This document shows positions 7,503-14,078 of a stretch of 18,384 nt of DNA, one piece after another. The position numbers and the translations under genes are program-made. The notes beneath the pieces were generated by a model. The model made no database searches. It had not been told where the DNA came from and saw only the letters and a list, made by a program, of their open reading frames with translations. How positions within the stretch are numbered: position 1 is the first letter of the stretch; each line of letters begins with the position of its first letter. Location of the stretch: NCBI GenBank assembly GCA_946183765.1, contig CAMHDC010000006.1:1-18384 (forward strand). Direction: 5' to 3'. Source of the DNA: an uncultured Clostridia bacterium (GTDB lineage: Bacteria; Bacillota; Clostridia; Christensenellales; CAG-138).

Positions 7503-8024
7503 TTATTGTGCGGTTGACACCTTGATATTTTCCGCTGTCTCGCCGGTTTGCCTGAGGACGATGTCCAGGATCTGGGCCACCTGCTCGTCGGTGAGGGCGT
7601 CGGCGTCCACGATCACGTTGACGGACCCGTTGTGCATGGACACGATGACCTCCTCAAAGCCCTTGGCCCGGATCAGATTCTCCGTGTTCAGCTCCGACTC
7701 CATGCAGTCCACCAGGGTCATCTTCTGCTTTTGGGCCTCGGACAGGGTGGCTTCGTCGCCGCCCTGGGCCACGATGGCGTCGAGATACGCCAGCTCCTGG
7801 GTCCTCACGCTGTCCCGTTCGCTGCGGTACATGTCGAAGAAGCTCCCCTGTGCCCCCGGTGCAGACACGCTGACCGCCGTGGTGGCGGCATCGGCCATTT
7901 TTTCCTCGCTGCGGTTCATGATGACGTTGGCAGCCACGGCAGCAAGCAGCAGCAGGCACACGGCGAGGAGCGTCATGGTGCGCCGATTCAGCAGTTTTCT
8001 CATGTTTTGGATGGATGGTTTCAT
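7503..8024 (-). CDS. spoIIIAH: Stage III sporulation protein AH
   Basis: SpoIIIAH sits in the mother-cell-derived outer forespore membrane and pairs with forespore SpoIIQ to form the zipper/channel across the intermembrane space. The 173 residues have a basic N-terminus, one membrane helix (about 16-35, TMTLLAVCLLLLAAVAANVI), a linker with FFDMYRSERDSVRTQELAYLDAIV, and a C-terminal ring-building domain (about 105-170, LIRAKGFEEVIVSMHNGSVNVIV...VAQILDIVLRQTG). B. subtilis SpoIIIAH is longer (about 218), mostly in the linker. A strong AAGGAGG (8031-8037) precedes ATG 8024. It is the last gene of the spoIIIA operon, 57 nt after spoIIIAG, the widest internal gap of the operon. No partner spoIIQ-type gene lies in the window. 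Confidence 0.92.
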   Translation of the reverse strand: MKPSIQNMRKLLNRRTMTLLAVCLLLLAAVAANVIMNRSEEKMADAATTAVSVSAPGAQGSFFDMYRSERDSVRTQELAYLDAIVAQGGDEATLSEAQKQKMTLVDCMESELNTENLIRAKGFEEVIVSMHNGSVNVIVDADALTDEQVAQILDIVLRQTGETAENIKVSTAQ

Positions 8025-8081
8025 GTTTTTCCTCCTTATCGAGTATTGTCAGATCTGGGGATATGGGTTCCTTGGTCTATC

Positions 8082-8633
8082 CTATGAGGGATAGTTCATT
8101 TCAAACACTTCGATGCAGGAAAGGGACACGCCCGTCACAGCCTGCACCGCCCGCTGGAGGCTCAGCCGCACAGACGGGTCCGCCGCACCCTCCGCCACCA
8201 CGATGACGCCCCGGATCTCCGGCTCCCGCTCCACCAGGATGATGGGGCTTTGGCCGCCGTCGGTGGTCACGGTGGCGGGCTGCCTCATCTCCCGGGACTG
8301 TTCCGACCGGGTGGCGGTGGTGCCGCCGGAGGTCTCTGACACGCTCTCGTCCAGGGTGCTGACGGTGGCGGCCACCCGCTCGCCGGCGGTGGCGTAGGTG
8401 ATGAGGACCCGGACCTTGCCCGCGCCGCGCACCGTGCAGAGGATATCCTCCAGCCGGGCTTCCAGCGTGGTTTCCGGCGATGCCGGCCCGTCCCGTGGCG
8501 CGCCCTGAAACCAGCCCTCGCCCAGGCCGTAGAAGAGGCCCGCCAGCAGGAGCAGCGCCCCGTACACAGCCCAGGAACAGTATTTCCAGCCGCGCAGCCG
8601 GTCCAGGACTGCTTTGATCCGCGTCCCGTTCAT
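8082..8633 (-). CDS. spoIIIAG: Stage III sporulation protein AG
   Basis: SpoIIIAG forms a large secretin-like ring in the space between mother cell and forespore. This 183-residue protein has one membrane helix (about residues 20-37, SWAVYGALLLLAGLFYGLG), then the conserved block LEARLEDILCTVRGAGKVRVLITYATAGERV, a variable insert with VSETSGGTTATRSEQ that corresponds to the beta-triangle/barrel segment, and the C-terminal ring-building part PEIRGVIVVAEGAADPSVRLSLQRAVQAVTGV...IEVFEMN. It is shorter than B. subtilis SpoIIIAG (about 229). ATG 8633 follows the spoIIIAF stop codon directly (TGA then ATG), with GGGAGG just upstream, so the two are coupled. Confidence 0.93.
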   Translation of the reverse strand: MNGTRIKAVLDRLRGWKYCSWAVYGALLLLAGLFYGLGEGWFQGAPRDGPASPETTLEARLEDILCTVRGAGKVRVLITYATAGERVAATVSTLDESVSETSGGTTATRSEQSREMRQPATVTTDGGQSPIILVEREPEIRGVIVVAEGAADPSVRLSLQRAVQAVTGVSLSCIEVFEMNYPS

Positions 8634-8798
8634 TCATCCTCCCTTCAGCGCCAGCCAAAAGAGGCGCATGGCTTCCAACAGACAGCAAACCGATACGGCC
8701 CGCTTTCCCGCCGCCCCCACCGTCCCCGAAGGGAAAAGCAGCAACAGCAGGCCGGTGACCGCCCCGCACAGGCACAGGTCCAGCATGCCTTCGCTCAT
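8634..8798 (-). CDS. spoIIIAF: Miniature SpoIIIAF-like membrane protein (54 aa, ring domain absent)
   Basis: A 54-codon frame fills the gap between spoIIIAE and spoIIIAG. ATG 8798 overlaps the spoIIIAE stop by 4 nt (ATGA), and its TGA abuts the spoIIIAG ATG. The product has a short N-terminus, one hydrophobic helix (GAVTGLLLLLFPSG), a basic turn (GKRAVSV) and a second hydrophobic segment (CCLLEAMRLFWLAL). This matches the two-helix N-terminal part of SpoIIIAF in shape and in the L-P-x-G-x(6-7)-R/K-V pattern. B. subtilis SpoIIIAF is about 206 residues with an extra C-terminal ring-building domain; that domain is missing here and there is no room for it. Position and overlaps make it a real gene. 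The identity rests on synteny plus weak similarity. Confidence 0.72.
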   Translation of the reverse strand: MSEGMLDLCLCGAVTGLLLLLFPSGTVGAAGKRAVSVCCLLEAMRLFWLALKGG

Positions 8799-9901
8799 AG
8801 GCCCCCGAAGCAACCCGCCGCACCGCCCACAGATACCCCCAGCATGGCGCCGGCGGCCAGGATCAGAGCGCCCAGGACAGTCAGCATCTCTCCCAGGGCT
8901 GAGAGCATGGTTGCCATCTCCCGCTGCTCAAGAGGCAAGAGCAGCGATGACGCTGCTCGAAGGCCAAACCCCTGCAGCAGCAGCGCCAGGGCAGGGCCTG
9001 CCGCCTGCCAGAGGATCAGCAGCATCCCGGTCCGTCCCAACGCTCCCTTCACCAGGCTCAGGCAGACCGCGGTGGCGCCCAAAGAATCCGATACCAGGGA
9101 CCCCACCAGCGGCAGGCTCCCTGCCGCCATCCGGCCCGTGCGCAGCAGCAGGGTATCCATGCCCGCCGCGCCGACGCCCATGAGAGCCGCCAATATGGAA
9201 TAACCTGCCGAGATGATCCGCACGCCCCAGCGGGAAACGGTGAACAGCAGTTTTGAAAACGACGTGAGCACACCGTCCCCCGTCAGGTCCGCCGCCCGCA
9301 GGACGCCCGCCGACAGGGCCAGCGGCGCGAGCCCTCCTTCCACCCAGCGAAGGCAGATGCCGACCAGCAGCTCCCCCAGCGTCCCCATAAGGGCAGCCCC
9401 CTGGGGACTTCCCAGCAGCAGGAGCGCTCCGGTCATCAGCGGTACGGTCACCTCCGCCAGGGCGAGGATGCCTCGAAGGCACGTCAGGCCCCGCTGGATC
9501 AACGGCAGCAATCGAGTCAGCAGCAGGGCCGCCAGTCCCACGGACAGCACCCGGCGGGCGGGTACGCTTGGAGCGTCCAGAAGCGTTTCAAAGAGGGCCG
9601 CCAGCACTCCGGTGACCAAAGCCAGGAGCAACAGCGATGCCGCGCCGGTGAGGCCGGCCCGCCCCCTTGCCTTCAACCAGGCGATCAGCTGTGCCGGATC
9701 ATCCTCCCCCTCCGCAAAAGCCCGCACCAGTTCGGAGGGCCGCTGCCACGGTTCCGTTTCCTCCAAGCGGGAGAAGAAATCGTCCCAGGCGGAGAGATCT
9801 ATCGCGTCAAGAAAGTCGCTTGTCTCCGTAGGGGGCAGCGTGGCCGCGGGCCCTTCCGCAGACGAAAACAGCAGCAGACCGCAAACCAGGAGGACGGTCA
9901 T
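8795..9901 (-). CDS. spoIIIAE: Stage III sporulation protein AE
   Basis: A polytopic membrane protein of the SpoIIIA-SpoIIQ channel, 368 residues (B. subtilis about 399). It opens with a signal-peptide-like stretch (MTVLLVCGLLLFSSAEGPAA), followed by an acidic segment (about 28-75) and then a series of hydrophobic helices from about residue 85 to the end, including LTGAASLLLLALVTGVLAALFETLL and ALGEMLTVLGALILAAGAMLGVSVGGAAGCFGGL. The central block GVLRAADLTGDGVLTSFSKLLFTVSRWGVRIISAGYSILAALMGV...DTLLLRTGR is typical of the family. It overlaps spoIIIAD and spoIIIAF by 4 nt each. SpoIIIAE is one of the most conserved members and is probably part of the membrane export platform. Confidence 0.94.
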   Translation of the reverse strand: MTVLLVCGLLLFSSAEGPAATLPPTETSDFLDAIDLSAWDDFFSRLEETEPWQRPSELVRAFAEGEDDPAQLIAWLKARGRAGLTGAASLLLLALVTGVLAALFETLLDAPSVPARRVLSVGLAALLLTRLLPLIQRGLTCLRGILALAEVTVPLMTGALLLLGSPQGAALMGTLGELLVGICLRWVEGGLAPLALSAGVLRAADLTGDGVLTSFSKLLFTVSRWGVRIISAGYSILAALMGVGAAGMDTLLLRTGRMAAGSLPLVGSLVSDSLGATAVCLSLVKGALGRTGMLLILWQAAGPALALLLQGFGLRAASSLLLPLEQREMATMLSALGEMLTVLGALILAAGAMLGVSVGGAAGCFGGL

Positions 9902-10296
9902 GGCCCGATCTCAGCAAGGACGGTCTCGGCCGAGCGAAGCACCTCGCGGACCGCCGGCAGCATGGCGCATAGGATCATGACCCTGCCGCACAGCTCCACC
10001 TTCAGGGCGATGTTCCCCTGACCGCCGTCCCGGCAGATACGGCTCCCCGCCTCCGTAAGGCAGGCGAGTCCCAGGATGCGGACCACGCGGCTCAGATATT
10101 CGGAGGAAAGCTTCCCGCGGCCGGCCATCTCCCGCAGAGAGATCTCCAGTTCCTCACTTTCGCCCAGAAGCATCACCAACAGCAGGACGCCTGTGGCGAT
10201 GCCCGTCAGCAGGCCGTAGCCGCCGTTGTGCCGGGCCAGGGTCACCGCCAGGAGCGTGCCCACGATCCCCACGCCCAGAACGCGCATCAGCTCCAT
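9898..10296 (-). CDS. spoIIIAD: Stage III sporulation protein AD
   Basis: A 132-residue membrane protein with the family pattern: N-terminal helix (VLGVGIVGTLLAVTLA), second helix (LLTGIATGVLLLVMLL), the soluble block LSSEYLSRVVRILGLACLTEAGSRICRDGGQGNIALKVELCGRVMIL and a short C-terminal helix. The length equals B. subtilis SpoIIIAD (133). It is thought to act with SpoIIIAC and AE in the inner platform of the channel. AAGGAGG lies about 6 nt upstream of ATG 10296, directly after the spoIIIAC stop. A second ATG 4 nt upstream is out of frame. Its end overlaps spoIIIAE by 4 nt. Confidence 0.94.
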   Translation of the reverse strand: MELMRVLGVGIVGTLLAVTLARHNGGYGLLTGIATGVLLLVMLLGESEELEISLREMAGRGKLSSEYLSRVVRILGLACLTEAGSRICRDGGQGNIALKVELCGRVMILCAMLPAVREVLRSAETVLAEIGP

Positions 10297-10308
10297 TCAT
10301 TACCTCCT

Positions 10309-10506
10309 TCAATACAGGGAAAATACCCGCCGGATGGTCTCCATAAGGGAATTGACCGTCTCCAGCACCAGGAGCGTGCCGATGGCCAGACCCACCACCG
10401 CCACCAGGGCCGCCAGCTCCTCCCGACCGCTCTGCTTCAGCAGGGTCATGATCACGGACACCAGCAGCCCCAGGCCCGCGATCTTGATGAGGATCTCGAT
10501 CTGCAT
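10309..10506 (-). CDS. spoIIIAC: Stage III sporulation protein AC
   Basis: A 65-residue protein starting MQIEILIKIAGLGLLVSVIMTLLKQSGREELAALVAVVG and ending in MIRRVFSLY-like residues (METIRRVFSLY); B. subtilis SpoIIIAC is 68. Two membrane helices (about 7-23 and 34-54) flank a loop with KQSGREE, the family hallmark. I chose ATG 10506, one base after the spoIIIAB stop codon. A longer frame from 10680 lies wholly inside spoIIIAB and adds 58 unrelated residues. It is related to SpoIIIAD and probably forms part of the same membrane platform. Confidence 0.94.
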   Translation of the reverse strand: MQIEILIKIAGLGLLVSVIMTLLKQSGREELAALVAVVGLAIGTLLVLETVNSLMETIRRVFSLY

Positions 10507-10507
10507 A

Positions 10508-10957
10508 TCACAGGACCAGCAGCAGAGCCGCCACGCCGGTGAGATACCCCACGGAGCGATAGATCTGCCCCTTGCCCGCAAGCTCCGCTTTCGCCTGTTC
10601 CCTGTTCCGGCTGAGCAGGGCCAGCAGGGCGTCCCGTTCCGTCCGCAGGTCTGCGGAAGACCGGCTCTCCGCCCGGGCATAGGCTTTAAGGCCGTCCCGT
10701 TCCTCCGCCGTCAGCAGCGGCGCGGATACTTCCTTGCCGCATGCCAGCTGCAGAAGCAGCTCCCGTTCCGGGGAGGGCGGGCAGCTCAGCGCGCTCTCCC
10801 GAAAGGACACGAGGGCGGCGAGCTGCTTTTCGCCGATCTCGCGGACCAGCTCATGGAGTCTGCGCAGCGTCTGTTCCCGATGGGATAGCCGCCGGCTCTT
10901 ACCCTCCCCCGCCAGCGCGCACAGGAGAAACAGCGCGATCCCCGCCAACAGTTTCAC
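10508..10957 (-). CDS. spoIIIAB: Stage III sporulation protein AB (GTG start)
   Basis: A 149-residue protein with an N-terminal membrane helix (about 3-17, LLAGIALFLLCALAG), a helical soluble middle containing RRLHELVREIGEKQLAALVSFRESAL and RTERDALLALLSRNREQAKAEL, and a C-terminal hydrophobic segment (GYLTGVAALLLVL). The length and layout fit SpoIIIAB (about 170), the GspF-like partner of the SpoIIIAA ATPase. Translation begins with GTG at 10957, overlapping the spoIIIAA stop as GTGA; GGGGAGGG stands about 9 nt upstream. spoIIIAC follows after one base. Confidence 0.92.
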   Translation of the reverse strand: MKLLAGIALFLLCALAGEGKSRRLSHREQTLRRLHELVREIGEKQLAALVSFRESALSCPPSPERELLLQLACGKEVSAPLLTAEERDGLKAYARAESRSSADLRTERDALLALLSRNREQAKAELAGKGQIYRSVGYLTGVAALLLVL

Positions 10958-11844
10958 AGCAGCTTTCCCTCCCCGTCTCGAATCTCCTTGACCTGACCGC
11001 AGCCCGTGAGGCGCACATACCTTTGGAAGGTCCCTTCTTCAAAGAGCCGCCGCATCCCCTCCCGGCGCAGCAGTTCCTCGAACGTGCCCCCGTGGGCCGT
11101 GCAGAGCACGTCCACGCCCCGGCTCCTGGCCTCCAGCACCGCCGCCACGTCCGAGACCAGGTTCAGCTCGTCCGCCGCCAGGACCTGCGGACCCATGGTG
11201 GACAGCAGCCGGAGCAGTCCCTCCCCTTTGCCGACGCCGGAGAGCACGTCCGTCCGATCCCCCAGATCGAAGCTGTCGCCTCCTTCCCCGCCGATCTCGT
11301 ATCGCTCGTCCACCACGCCCACCCGATGGGGCGCTGCCCCGCCAAGGCCGTCGGACAGGAGGCGGATGATGTCCCTGAGGAGGGTGGTCTTGCCGCAGCC
11401 TGGGGCCGAAAAGAGGAGTGTGGAGCGGATGCGCCCCTCCTGCAGCAGATCCGGCAGCACCTTCTCCCCGCAGCCCACCACGGGGCGGAGAATGCGGATG
11501 CAGAAGCCCGTCACTGCAGCGGGTACGCCGGTCTCGGCAGAAATCCGTCCGGCGATGCCCACCCGGCCACCCGGCTGCAGGGTGATGAACCCCTGCCGGA
11601 TCTCCTTTTCCCAGGCGTACCGGGCATGGTTGCAGAAGGCGGAAAGAAGCCCCTCCTGTTCCCCTTCCCGCAGCATGGGCCGCCCGTTGGGAGCGTAGAG
11701 CAGACGGCTCCCGGCTGAGGTGACCACCTCCATGGGCCTGCCCAGTCTAAGCCGTATCTCCGTGACACCGGAGATATCCAGCGGCGCCAGGGCCCGGCGC
11801 ATATCCTCCGTCAGCAGGGGCAGCAGCCAGGTTTTCCAGTTCAT
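10954..11844 (-). CDS. spoIIIAA: Stage III sporulation protein AA (secretion-type ATPase)
   Basis: SpoIIIAA is the cytosolic ATPase of the SpoIIIA-SpoIIQ channel, related to GspE/VirB11 secretion ATPases. With the start at 11844 the product has 296 residues (MNWKTWLLPLLTEDMRRALAPL...), as in homologues (about 300). Visible are the N-terminal LxEIRLRLGRPMEV block, GRVGIAGRI, the Walker A loop SAPGCGKTTLLRDI, GVVDERYEIGG, LGDRTDVLSGVGKGEGL, and Walker B VLAADEL followed by CTAHGG. The first Walker A glycine is serine here (SAPGCGKT in place of GxxxxGKT). Start choice: ATG 11856 is possible, but the likely transcript begins at about 11855; ATG 11844 has GAAGGA almost touching it. A frame from 12018 would run through the terminator and into the U32 gene. 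Confidence 0.93.
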   Translation of the reverse strand: MNWKTWLLPLLTEDMRRALAPLDISGVTEIRLRLGRPMEVVTSAGSRLLYAPNGRPMLREGEQEGLLSAFCNHARYAWEKEIRQGFITLQPGGRVGIAGRISAETGVPAAVTGFCIRILRPVVGCGEKVLPDLLQEGRIRSTLLFSAPGCGKTTLLRDIIRLLSDGLGGAAPHRVGVVDERYEIGGEGGDSFDLGDRTDVLSGVGKGEGLLRLLSTMGPQVLAADELNLVSDVAAVLEARSRGVDVLCTAHGGTFEELLRREGMRRLFEEGTFQRYVRLTGCGQVKEIRDGEGKLL

Positions 11845-11861
11845 TCCTTCGTCCATGGTCC

Positions 11862-11890
11862 ACTGTATGTGACGGCCGTGATGCATATGT
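11862..11890 (-). promoter_or_regulatory. Sigma-E-like promoter of the spoIIIA operon
   Basis: On the minus strand ACATATG (11884-11890) and CATACAGT (11862-11869) are separated by 14 bp. The B. subtilis sigma-E consensus is KMATATT, 13-15 bp, CATACAHT; this site matches 5 of 7 and 7 of 8. spoIIIA is a known sigma-E operon. Predicted initiation falls at about 11855, giving a very short leader before spoIIIAA. Confidence 0.62.
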
Positions 11891-11898
11891 GTATACAA

Positions 11899-11929
11899 CA
11901 AAAAAAGCGGCCCGCGCCGGCGAACCGCT
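11899..11929 (-). terminator. Intrinsic terminator of the U32 gene
   Basis: On the minus strand AGCGGTTCGC pairs with GCGGGCCGCT over 10 bp (two G-U pairs) around a 4-nt loop, followed directly by seven T. It lies 15 nt after the U32 stop and immediately before the spoIIIA promoter, separating the two units. Confidence 0.88.
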
Positions 11930-11944
11930 GAACAATATGTGGAT

Positions 11945-13969
11945 TTATAAAAGGGTTCTGAACGCCAGACCGGAGGTCCTGTCGAACCAGGGCGCCGCTC
12001 CCCGGCGGAAGCCTTCAAAGACGCGGCGGCAGGTCTCCCGATCCTCCGTAGTGAAGTACAGCGTCAGGAAATCGAAGGGCGGCAGGGCCTTGTCCCCCAG
12101 GTACAGGGGCACGGAGTTCAAGAGAGTGGTGTACCGGCGGTCGTGGCAGACCATGGGGAACACGACGCCCTTGCGGTCCACCAGCTCCGGCCGGCCTTCG
12201 CAGGTGCCGCAGCCCTTCTCTCCCCGGGCCGGGCAGGCGCGGAACTGCATGATGGGGAACCGTCCGTAGGCAAGAATCCCCCGGGGCTTCTTCCCCCCCA
12301 GCTTCGCGCCCATCTTCACAGGCAGCTCGAAGGACAGCGTGGTGTCCGCAAGACCTATGGCCTCGTATTTTTCCAGGGACAGAGTATTGGCCACGTTCAG
12401 GGTGGGGCCGCCGTGGACGACGAGCCCGGCCCGCTGAGCGATAAAGAGCTCACAAACATTCCCCGCCACTGCATCCGTGAGCCCCTTCTCCTTCAAAGCG
12501 ATCAATCTTTCCGTGATTGCCTGTTCCTCCAGGGGCCATATGAGCTGAGGGAGCTCCGCCCACAGGGGGACGGCTTCCTGCAGCAACTCCGGGCGACGTT
12601 CGATCTCCTCCATGGGTAATATGACCGCCTCCGCTTCCGGGGGGAAGAACGCCTGGTCCGCTTTCTCGAACCGCAGGCGGAGCGCCTGCTTCTGCGGCGC
12701 GTATGGATCTGTCGTCGGCAGCGCCATGGGCTGCAGGGCGTAGCCGTTGCCCCGGCTGCGCTGATCCAGCAACCGATCCAGCGTCTCCCGTCTGAGGCCG
12801 TTCACCACGGACCCGGGCACGGGCAGATCGTCCGGCAGTTCCACCTGGCAGCTGCGCACGATGAAGGGCGTGCCGCCGGTCTTGCTTACATTCCGCCGGG
12901 CGATGTCCTCGGTCAGCGGGGCCATATCCTCCCGCCGGATGGGAACGGAGCTTTCGGCGATGTTTCCGGCTTCGTCCTTTGCGGTCAAAGAAAGGGTGTC
13001 CCCCGTGGCGGTCAAGGTCATGTCCACCGGCACGCCGGGGAACTCCCGCCGATACAAATCAGCCAGCTTGCCGAAGACGGTTTTGGAGGCCGCGGCGTCC
13101 TCCGCCGTGCGTACGCCGAACATACGCACGTTCCGCTTGCCGGTGAGATACCCGTCGGTGAAGCCGCTGCGGGAAAACACCGCCTGGAGCGTGGCCATGT
13201 CCGGCTGCCGTCCCGCCAGAGCGTCCCGAACAGCGGTGACGGCGGCGGCCACGTACTCCGGCCGCTTCATGCGCCCCTCGATCTTCACGGAGCAGACCCC
13301 CGCCGCCTCCAGGTCCCGGACCCGGGTGATGAAGCTCATATCCTTCAGGGACAACGCGTAGGGCCGTCCGTTGCAGGAAGCGTTGAGACGGCAGGGCTGG
13401 GCGCACAGGCCCCGGTTGCCGCTTCTTTCCCCCATCATGGCGGAATAGTAGCACATGCCGGACACGCTCATGCACAGGGCTCCGTGGACGAACACCTCCA
13501 GCTCCGCCCTGGTCTCGCTGCGGATCTTTCGAATCTCCTCCAGTGTCAACTCCCGGGCGAGGACCACCCTCGAAAAGCCCATATCCTCCAGGGCTTTCAC
13601 CCCGGCGGCGTTGTGAACGGACATCTGGGTGGAGCCCACCAGAGGAAGATCGGGGCAGATGGTTTTAAGCACCCGGACCACGGCCAAATCCTGGACGATT
13701 ACCCCATCGGGCCCAGCCTCCGCCACCTCCCGGGCGGCGGTCAAAAAGGCGGGCAGCTCCTCGTCCCGAATGAGGGTGTTGAGGGTCACGTATACCTTCA
13801 CCCCTCGGCCGTGGCAGTAGTTCACCGCCTCCGTGAGGCTGTTGTCCTTGAAGTTGTCCGCATTGCGCCGGGCGTTGAAAGCGCCGGTGCCCAGATACAC
13901 GGCGTCGGCGCCGCTTCGCACGGCGGCGATGAGGCTTTGCTCGTTTCCGGCGGGAGCCAATATCTCCAT
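11945..13969 (-). CDS. Peptidase U32 family protein (RlhA/TrhP-type RNA hydroxylation family, DUF3656 C-terminus)
   Basis: A 674-residue protein starting MEILAPAGNEQSLIAAVRSGADAVYLG, the U32 signature. The catalytic-core cysteines are C166, C173, C189 and C193 (GALCMSVSGMC...GLCAQPC), a C-x6-C-x15-C-x3-C pattern seen in UbiU, TrhP and RlhA, where it holds an iron-sulfur cluster. The length and the long C-terminal half (DUF3656 collagenase-like, with a second Cys cluster ACPARGEKGCGTC) resemble E. coli RlhA (653), which hydroxylates 23S rRNA C2501; TrhP proteins modify tRNA U34. Protease activity is unlikely. ATG 13969 is set by GGGGAGG 7 nt upstream and a promoter at 13997-14025; a longer frame from 14158 crosses that promoter. 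Single-gene unit with its own terminator. Which RNA it modifies is not decidable here. Confidence 0.88.
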   Translation of the reverse strand: MEILAPAGNEQSLIAAVRSGADAVYLGTGAFNARRNADNFKDNSLTEAVNYCHGRGVKVYVTLNTLIRDEELPAFLTAAREVAEAGPDGVIVQDLAVVRVLKTICPDLPLVGSTQMSVHNAAGVKALEDMGFSRVVLARELTLEEIRKIRSETRAELEVFVHGALCMSVSGMCYYSAMMGERSGNRGLCAQPCRLNASCNGRPYALSLKDMSFITRVRDLEAAGVCSVKIEGRMKRPEYVAAAVTAVRDALAGRQPDMATLQAVFSRSGFTDGYLTGKRNVRMFGVRTAEDAAASKTVFGKLADLYRREFPGVPVDMTLTATGDTLSLTAKDEAGNIAESSVPIRREDMAPLTEDIARRNVSKTGGTPFIVRSCQVELPDDLPVPGSVVNGLRRETLDRLLDQRSRGNGYALQPMALPTTDPYAPQKQALRLRFEKADQAFFPPEAEAVILPMEEIERRPELLQEAVPLWAELPQLIWPLEEQAITERLIALKEKGLTDAVAGNVCELFIAQRAGLVVHGGPTLNVANTLSLEKYEAIGLADTTLSFELPVKMGAKLGGKKPRGILAYGRFPIMQFRACPARGEKGCGTCEGRPELVDRKGVVFPMVCHDRRYTTLLNSVPLYLGDKALPPFDFLTLYFTTEDRETCRRVFEGFRRGAAPWFDRTSGLAFRTLL

Positions 13970-13996
13970 GGCAGGTCCTCCCCTTCGTTTGTCTCT

Positions 13997-14025
13997 ATTA
14001 TAGCGAGCCAAATCCCTCCTTGCAA
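13997..14025 (-). promoter_or_regulatory. Sigma-A promoter of the U32 gene
   Basis: On the minus strand TTGCAA (14020-14025) and TATAAT (13997-14002) are 17 bp apart, 28 nt upstream of the U32 start. The -10 is a perfect consensus. The -35 hexamer is a palindrome that also serves the opposite promoter. Confidence 0.85.
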
Positions 14026-14048
14026 TCGCTCTTTTGTGCGGGTATACT
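14020..14048 (+). promoter_or_regulatory. Sigma-A promoter of the E2-like gene
   Basis: TTGCAA (14020-14025) and TATACT (14043-14048) are 17 bp apart, 30 nt upstream of the ATG at 14079. It shares its -35 hexamer, base for base, with the leftward U32 promoter, so both cannot be occupied at once. Confidence 0.83.
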
Positions 14049-14078
14049 ATAAGAAAACCGGTAAAGAGGCATATAAAA

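Noticed and set aside
8073..8095. CTATCC/GGATAG hairpin at the end of spoIIIAG as a terminator
   Set aside because: It is only a 6-bp stem overlapping the stop codon and has no T run; spoIIIAH follows with a strong ribosome binding site.
8101..8823. A 240-codon minus-strand frame over spoIIIAF and spoIIIAG
   Set aside because: It is an out-of-frame reading of those two genes, with low-complexity Gly/Arg/His content and no ribosome binding site.
11845..12018. Longer spoIIIAA with start at 12018
   Set aside because: The extension would be read through a strong terminator, the sigma-E-like promoter and the end of the U32 gene, and it has no family similarity.
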